Origin: JBOGWA01 sp050693155
Lineage (GTDB): Bacteria; Actinomycetota; UBA4738; CALAEC01
Assembly: GCA_050693155.1 (NCBI GenBank)
Contig: JBOGWA010000102.1
Coordinates: 1 to 7,526 of the forward strand
Length of the DNA: 7,526 nucleotides
Direction of reading: 5' to 3'
Shown here: positions 5,489-7,526 of the stretch, one piece after another
Position numbering within the stretch: position 1 is the first letter of the stretch
Layout: each line of letters opens with the position of its first letter
The notes under the pieces: generated by a model
What the model saw: the letters and a program-made list of their open reading frames with translations, nothing else
Told to the model about the DNA's origin: nothing
The model's database searches: none
Position numbers and translations under genes: made by a program

Positions 5489-6928
5489 TTGCTCGAGATC
5501 GCCAAGCTCGCGGTCGAGGCCGCCCAACGGGCGGGCGCCGACTACTCAGACGCCCGCTTCGTGGCGGACGAAGAGGAGTCCCTCACGGTCAAGAACCAGG
5601 AGATGGAGGGCATCGACCGATCTCATTCCGAAGGGCTCGGCATCCGTGTCCTCGTGGGAGGCTACTGGGGGTTCGCCGCCAGCCCCAGGACCGGCGCGGT
5701 GGAGGTCGAGGAGACCGCTCGCCTCGCGGTCGCAAGCGCGCGGGCGGCTGCACGGCTTCCAGGGGAGCCGGTTCGCCTCGCCGAGATCGACCCGGTCACG
5801 GCCTCCTGGGAGACCCCGGTCAGGGAGGACCCGTTTCTCGTCCCGCTCGACGAGAAGGTGTCGATGCTGATGGAGACGTGCCGAAGGATGCAGGGCGTGA
5901 AGGGGCTTTCGTTCGCCGAAGCCATGCTCGACCTGTTCCGGGAGCGCAAAGCGTTCGCCTCCTCCGAAGGAGCCGCCATCGAGCAGACGATCGTGCACTC
6001 GGGCGCGGGCATCGAGGCGACTGCCATCGAAGACGGCGAGCTCCAGCGGCGCACGTTCCCGTGTTCCTTCCGCGGCCATCACGCCGCAGCCGGCTACGAG
6101 CACATCAGGTCCCTCGGCCTCGTCGAGGAAGCGGAACGGGTGGCAACCGAAGCCGTCGAGCTTCTGCGAGCCCCCGACTGCCCGAGCATGGAGACGACGC
6201 TCGTTCTTGACGGTTCCCAGATGGAGCTCCAGGTGCACGAGTCGATCGGGCACCCGATCGAGCTCGATCGCGTGCTCGGGATGGAAGAGGCGTACGCGGG
6301 CACCTCGTTCCTCGACCCCAAGGCGCGCGGAAAGCTTCGCTACGGCTCCGAGCTCGTCACGATCACGGCCGACGCGACGCTCGCTGGCGGGCTCGGAACG
6401 TTCGGGTACGACGACGAGGGCGTTCCCGCCTCGCGGACGGTCGTGATCGAGGACGGCGTCTTCCAGAACTTCATCTCGAGCCGGGAGACCGCCGCCGTGA
6501 TTGGTGGGGTTTCGAACGGCACGATGCGGGCGGACGGCTGGCAGAATCTTCCGCTGATCAGGATGACGAACATCAACCTGGAGCCTCGGGAAGGAACGCT
6601 CGGGGAGATCATCGGCGATACGAAGGACGGCATCTTCATGACGACCAACACCTCCTGGTCGATCGACGACAAGCGGGTGAACTTCCAGTTCGGCTGCGAA
6701 TCGGCATCGCGGATCAAGGACGGACGGCTCGTCGAGCTCTACAAGAACCCGAACTACGCGGGCATTACGACTGAGTTCTGGGGATCCTGCGACGCCGTCG
6801 GCGGCCGCGAGGAGTGGACGGTCTGGGGAACACCGAATTGCGGGAAGGGGCAACCTGGGCAGACCGCGCGAGTCGGCCACGGGACCGCGCCGGCCCGCTT
6901 CCGGAGCGTTCAGGTCGGGGTGCGCTAG
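5489..6928 (+). CDS. tldD: TldD, metalloprotease subunit of the TldD/TldE complex
   Basis: TldD is the catalytic subunit of the cytoplasmic TldD-TldE (PmbA) heterodimer, which cleaves unfolded or small peptides. In E. coli it removes the microcin B17 leader and degrades CcdA. The protein is 479 residues, matching the ~480 of the family. The zinc motif is H250-E-S-I-G-H254, with Glu251 catalytic. The third ligand is Cys451 in GTPNCGKGQPGQ (447-458), a hallmark of TldD, followed by VGHG (462-465). The N-terminal half (LAVEAAQRAGADYSD, 7-21) is the shared TldD/TldE helical segment. The TTG start at 5489 has GGGGGAG five bases upstream and begins exactly where the family homology does. The next in-frame ATG would lose 38 residues, while longer in-frame extensions run back into the antisense of the M14 gene. 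The stop TAG shares its G with the GTG of the next gene, so the two subunits are translationally coupled. Confidence 0.95.
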   Translation: MLEIAKLAVEAAQRAGADYSDARFVADEEESLTVKNQEMEGIDRSHSEGLGIRVLVGGYWGFAASPRTGAVEVEETARLAVASARAAARLPGEPVRLAEIDPVTASWETPVREDPFLVPLDEKVSMLMETCRRMQGVKGLSFAEAMLDLFRERKAFASSEGAAIEQTIVHSGAGIEATAIEDGELQRRTFPCSFRGHHAAAGYEHIRSLGLVEEAERVATEAVELLRAPDCPSMETTLVLDGSQMELQVHESIGHPIELDRVLGMEEAYAGTSFLDPKARGKLRYGSELVTITADATLAGGLGTFGYDDEGVPASRTVVIEDGVFQNFISSRETAAVIGGVSNGTMRADGWQNLPLIRMTNINLEPREGTLGEIIGDTKDGIFMTTNTSWSIDDKRVNFQFGCESASRIKDGRLVELYKNPNYAGITTEFWGSCDAVGGREEWTVWGTPNCGKGQPGQTARVGHGTAPARFRSVQVGVR

Positions 6929-7526
6929 TGCCCGAGCTGATCGGTCCCGACGATATCCAGTTGATCGCCGAGGCGGCGCTGGACGTTCCCGGTGCGGACA
7001 GTGTGGAGGTTCTCTTCGTCCACGACTGGAGCGGGCTCACGCGATTTGCCGATTCGCACATGCATCAGAACACCTGGCGGGAAAACAGCGCCGTTCGTAT
7101 CCGGGCGGTCTCCGGGGCCCGCATCGGCGTGGCATCGACGAACGACGTCTCGAAGGACGGCGCCGCAAAGGCAGCCAGGAGCGCCGTCGAGCTCGCGGGC
7201 GTGGCTGCTCCCGACCCACTCTTCGCCGGGCTCGCGCCGCGGGCCGAGACGCCCGAGCGGCCGGGCGCCTTCGACGAGGCCACGGCCACGGCGACCCCTG
7301 AAGGGTGCGCGGAAATCGTCGCCTCCCTCGTCGCCGAGTGCGCGGACGGCTTTCACGCCGCGGGAGCGGTCGAGGCCACCGCCTCGGAGGTCGCGCTTGC
7401 AAACTCCAAGGGCCAGTTCTGCTACGCGCCCCTCACGCAGGCGACGATATCCACGGTGGTCTCGGGAGGCCAGGGTGGGGCCGGATTCGCCGAGGTCGCG
7501 GCTCCCCGCCTGTCGGATCTGGACCC
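6928..7526 (+). CDS. tldE: TldE/PmbA-like partner subunit, 3' end cut by the window
   Basis: This is the N-terminal part (199 codons) of the non-catalytic partner of TldD, which lacks the zinc motif in known members and completes the substrate channel of the heterodimer. It starts at GTG 6928, which shares one base with the tldD stop (TAGTG), after a weak GGGG at 6917-6920. The sequence has the family's early pattern: a helix (DDIQLIAEAAL, 8-18), a strand EVLFVHD (27-33), the segment RFADSHMHQNT (39-49), then RIRAVSGARIGVAST (57-71), corresponding to TldD's own GIRVLVGG region. A full-length member has about 430-450 residues, so more than half lies beyond the window. Nothing in the visible part suggests a break. 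The immediate coupling to tldD makes the assignment strong even though the C-terminus is not seen. Confidence 0.88.
   Translation, partial: MPELIGPDDIQLIAEAALDVPGADSVEVLFVHDWSGLTRFADSHMHQNTWRENSAVRIRAVSGARIGVASTNDVSKDGAAKAARSAVELAGVAAPDPLFAGLAPRAETPERPGAFDEATATATPEGCAEIVASLVAECADGFHAAGAVEATASEVALANSKGQFCYAPLTQATISTVVSGGQGGAGFAEVAAPRLSDLD

Noticed and set aside
5546..6880. 444-codon open frame on the minus strand
   Set aside because: It lies entirely antisense to tldD, whose HExxxH and C-terminal Cys motifs fix the real frame.

Overview
The window is G+C-rich (roughly two-thirds by eye), densely coded and uses GTG and TTG starts. Together with the protein types, this suggests a high-G+C bacterium, most likely an uncultured or environmental member of the Actinomycetota. 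That placement is an inference: there is no rRNA or other phylogenetic marker here. I see no mobile element, tRNA, CRISPR array or sign of recent transfer.

Layout. (1) Positions 1-782, minus strand: the first ~260 codons of a short-chain dehydrogenase/reductase of the MFE-2 (17beta-HSD4) type, whose C-terminus lies outside the window. (2) Positions 783-823: a 41-bp divergent gap. (3) Positions 824-1777 and 1774-2604, plus strand: two alpha/beta-hydrolase-fold proteins coupled by an ATGA overlap. Neither has a serine at the nucleophile elbow (Phe in the first, Cys in the second). The pair resembles the two hydrolases known from exosortase-A loci, but no exosortase is visible here. (4) Positions 2605-2640: a 36-bp gap between convergent genes with a hairpin and a direct repeat. 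(5) Positions 2641-5310, minus strand: a large secreted M14 zinc carboxypeptidase with a complete active site, about 400 extra C-terminal residues and eight cysteines in four close pairs. (6) Positions 5311-5488: a divergent regulatory gap with short repeats and palindromes. (7) Positions 5489-6928, plus strand: TldD, complete. (8) Positions 6928-7526, plus strand: the N-terminal ~199 residues of its partner TldE/PmbA, cut by the window end.

How the genes may work together. The left half looks like acyl-CoA or acyl-thioester/lipid metabolism (SDR plus two hydrolase-fold proteins). The right half is peptide metabolism: a secreted carboxypeptidase divergent from a cytoplasmic TldD/TldE metalloprotease. 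No RiPP precursor or modifying enzyme is visible, so a maturation role for TldD/TldE is not supported over general peptide degradation. The part most worth a second look is the hydrolase pair with degenerate catalytic residues, followed by the modular architecture of the M14 enzyme. I did not find a clearly new multi-gene system.
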